Shown: positions 60,886 through 64,000 of the stretch, in pieces
Position numbering within the stretch: the stretch's first letter is position 1
Layout of the letters: every line of letters starts with the position of its first letter
Assembly: GCA_902729315.2 (NCBI GenBank)
Contig: LR746272.1
Span: 11,650,327 to 11,714,326 of the forward strand
Direction of reading: 5' to 3'
DNA: 64,000 nucleotides
Origin: Spirodela intermedia
Lineage: Eukaryota; Streptophyta; Magnoliopsida; Alismatales; Araceae
Notes under the pieces: model-generated
Seen by the model: only the letters and a program-made list of their open reading frames with translations
Databases searched by the model: none
Told to the model about the DNA's origin: nothing
Program-made: the position numbers and the translations under genes

Positions 60886-61569
60886 GGTTCCCGTCAGCCC
60901 TCGATCGACGTTGCGGGCGTGTCTGTATGATATGATACTCGCAGACGATGCTTTTGCCGTGATGCGTGAATAATTTATGAACTGTACGTATTAGGGCTTG
61001 CCCATAAATCCTTCATCAGCACCTCGCATTGAAGGTCCCTTAGATCTGCTGCTGTTATGGGTTCTGCCCCCGGAGACTGTAGGGCCTCCCAAACTGGAAG
61101 TTCTTGAATGCTCTCTCTCTCTTTCTCTCTTTCTCTCTCTCTCGCTCTCGCTGTCCCTCTCCCTCTCTCTCAGAGCCATAAAGTATGAAGACGACCGGTG
61201 TAACGTCACCGATTCCATGTTTATCTGTGGGTGAGGGAGCCTATGTATGTGGAGAATTCAATGCACTTGCCTCGGCAGCCTTGCTTGAGAAGGTCTCGCG
61301 TTGCATGCAGACATGGATATAGACAAAAGAAATAAATACGCCGATGACTCGCTACATTCCAAGAGAAGTTGTTGGTGCAGTTGCACCAGAGAAACCCAGA
61401 GGAGCCCGAAGAGAAGAGGGAAGAAACGAAAACCTAAGACTTAACCGACAAGAAACTCTAGATCTCCCCTAGGCAATAGAAAGGGATTAGCAGCTCTCAG
61501 TAGCTGTTTTCTGTCTGGGGAACTCTAAGGCACCCCCTCCCCCTCCCCCTTGGTGGGCGCCAGCGAAGG

Positions 61570-61607
<38 letters not shown>

Positions 61608-62702
61608 ATGCTGACTATCACTGTGCAGGAAGCTAAGGATCTCTTCTTCCCATATTCAATCCTCTGCACGCCACTTAACGATCTGATGCCTTAGGCTACG
61701 CATCAGCCTGGTCGTGCAAATTAGGGTTAGACAGTGCATGTGGCTTTTGTTGGCTAAGACTGTTCGTCGCGTGGATAGTTCCTTCCTGTTATAGATAAAT
61801 GAAATATTTCGATAAAAACCTATACAATGGTTGCTCAAAGATTCCGCATTCTTCTCCCGGTATTCTCCTCCGATGCAAACAACATCCTGCACTGATAATC
61901 TCGTACATTCTCAACGAGGTAGCGGTTCAAAATAATGATAGAGACCGATCATTTTCTCTAAAAATGCGCTTGCCTACTCATTTTTCTGGTCATTTTGATC
62001 GAGTAGATCGCCCAACCGTTTGTTGGATCTCGTTTCTAGCAAGAACAAGAACGCTCTAATGATTGAGCAAATCCAGACTCATCAATGCGCCTATGAATAA
62101 ATGTGCCCTTATATTCTATATGATTTTATGTTAACATACAAAGCATGGAACAACCATCTGTAAAAATGGGCTGATGAGATAAATCATCAGGCGGCAGGCG
62201 AATTTTTTCTATTTAGAACGATATTTTATGTAAGTATGGTTAATTAGACGGCGCATTTCCCAAAGAGTTCAGGTGAAAATTACGACGAAGTTACCACTCA
62301 TTTTGACTCTCAGCCATGGATGAGTATCGTCTGTTGACTTTTTGGGTTCCCTCTGTAACTCCCAATAAATATATAATGATGTAGAACAGTGCAAGCCTTA
62401 TCATCCCAATTCCCAAGGTCCCAAAACTCTTGACCTCGTGATTCTGTGATTTCACCATCTTAATATGTTCTAAGGAACTCCCAAACTACTGCTGGAAGAC
62501 ACAGACTTCCTCTGATTGTTTCCTCATTTAGGCGTTAGAATCATACATAGGAAACACAAGCCAAATCCGAGCTAACCCGCGCTCTTGGAAAAAGGGACCC
62601 GAGAGAAAATCTTCAAGGGGAGGTTTGATAACCCGGTCAGGCGTAAACAAGTATCGAACTACGCGTCGGTTTTGAACTAATTTATCCAACCTTTTGTGTG
62701 AT

Positions 62703-62739
<37 letters not shown>

Positions 62740-64000
62740 TCTCTTTCTCTCCCCCCCCCTTCTCTCTCTCTTTCTCTCTCTGTGACTCTCTCTCTGAGTC
62801 GTAGGTTAACTTTGCTTCATTTAGTTTTCATAGCTGAGTGAGCTTGGATAATCGGTCGTCAGACAGTTACCTGGATCACTAATATCACCCTGATCTTTGA
62901 CCTAATTGTTTCTATAAAAATTAATGGATAAGAGCAAAGCTTCATATGGTGGGGATTTATGGAACTTACAGAGCCACTGGTCAGAAGCCTGAAACCAGTT
63001 GACCAGACGACAGGATGCCGCCAATTATTTGGGGTCCTTCGGCCACATGGAATTGGACAAAAAATAAATGAATCGTACGATCAAGTGGCTCAGTCAACGA
63101 CCGTTGACTTACTCTCTAGTGCAGGAGAGTCCCTGAACAGCCCCATTCATGCCCGGTTCAGGAGATTTGGGCTCGCGAAAGCTTGATGCGCCGACAACTG
63201 GGGCCCACATTAGCCCCTACCCGGTGATTCCCATACCAGAACAAGACAAAGCTTAACGTCACAGTTTCGGGCTAGTGGGCCACCCCGCCCCGCTGGCCCA
63301 CCGCCAGTAGTGGACTACCGTCGTCATCTGGTTGATCTGTGGGCCACCACGTGGCGATAGCCAGTACCCTCCGTGCACAGAAGCTGAGGCCCATTTAAGT
63401 ATAGACGGATATTAAAAAGCTCCCTGGGCTGCTGAATTTTGCGGCCCATTTTGGAGGCCCATGGCGCTTAGTGCGGTGCCGCCGGAAAGCACTCCACTCG
63501 TCAGCAGTCTTTCTCCGGTCGTCAGGTTGCCACGTCTCCGCATGGGATCCGTACAGCTGTCACCGAATCAGGAAGACCATGAGGGGAATAGAGATGACGT
63601 CACCATATTTCCATTAGTAGAATAATATGACCGTTCGATCCGCCGCCCTCCCTCCACGGACTCTTGGAGGACGCGTTAACGGCGTGACGCATTAAGACTG
63701 CATTATTATTTAGATAAATAAAAGGAGTTAATCGGGGTCATTTAATTATGCAGTTTATTAGTCACGTTATAAATGTGTATTAATATTATTTTAGTATTAA
63801 CATGTATTAATAATCGGTCTCTGGGTCGTAAGCCACGTGGATATCATTTACATGCATGCGGACAGGACTCGCCTCAGCGAATGGGAGGCTCCTCGAGATG
63901 CGAAAAGCGGGGTCCACGTCGACGCACCGGGCGCTACCCGCTGACCGCCATCAACGGCGTCAACGATTGGTATACGTCCGGGAGAAGGAATCTACGTGGC
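60886..64000. other. 3.1 kb right flank with no supported gene
   Basis: After the MYB 3' UTR (to perhaps 61 kb) I see only dinucleotide tracts: CT at about 61110-61170, GA at 61573-61604 and a long imperfect CT tract at 62705-62785. The last 600 bp are rich in GGGCCCA-like, CACGTGG and CCACGT motifs, as expected of a promoter for a gene beyond 64000. Short frames here are not recognised. Confidence 0.5.
62705..62785 (+). repeat. imperfect (CT)n tract
   Basis: About 80 bp of CT units broken by short T, C and G interruptions, including a C-run. No gene start follows closely. Confidence 0.8.

Noticed and set aside
1-64000. Search for transposons, viral insertions and CRISPR-like arrays
   Set aside because: No reverse transcriptase, integrase or transposase motifs, no paired terminal repeats and no spaced repeats were seen; repeats here are simple sequence only.

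Overview
This is a stretch of flowering-plant nuclear DNA. The genes have many exons, almost all introns are GT-AG, the families are plant-specific (IQD, IQM, EPFL, NPR1, R2R3-MYB), and AT-rich introns alternate with very GC-rich exons. Many CT/GA microsatellites lie just upstream of genes. GC-rich exon codons fit a monocot better than a eudicot, but I cannot fix the species. I saw no transposon with recognisable termini or coding domains, no tRNA or rRNA gene and no CRISPR array.

I built gene models by splicing six-frame peptides at consensus splice sites and checking that every intron phase closes. Left part: THO6 (minus, 3' end outside the window), an EEIG1/EHBP1 NT-C2 protein (minus), DGAT1 (plus, 16 exons), a DUF3511 protein (minus), a divergent cysteine synthase-like enzyme (plus) and a casein kinase I (minus, 14 exons). 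Middle: a 3.3 kb gap with one orphan open frame, then an IQD calmodulin-binding protein, a 73-residue conserved small protein and an IQM calmodulin-binding protein, all minus; the IQM gene carries an apparent one-base frameshift. Right part: a mitochondrial CoA carrier (plus), an EPFL secreted peptide (minus), a weak small gene (minus), mitochondrial ribosomal protein bL34m (plus), an NPR1-clade salicylate receptor (minus) and a MYB26-type R2R3 factor (plus) with a GC-AG intron. The last 3.1 kb holds no gene I can support.

The genes do not form one pathway. DGAT1 makes storage and stress triacylglycerol. The cysteine synthase-like enzyme, the CoA carrier and bL34m serve sulfur and mitochondrial metabolism. 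NPR1, casein kinase I, IQD, IQM, EPFL and MYB26 are signalling or developmental genes. The notable large-scale signal is gene order. From memory of Arabidopsis locus numbers, THO6-DGAT1-DUF3511-CKL matches At2g19430-At2g19470, and L34m-MYB26-EPFL matches the At3g1388x-1389x neighbourhood, so two ancient blocks seem to sit side by side here.

I did not find a previously undescribed biological system. The most useful leads are the GC-AG intron of MYB26 that can be retained in frame, the IQM frameshift, unusual substrate-loop residues in the cysteine synthase-like protein, and the conserved gene order.
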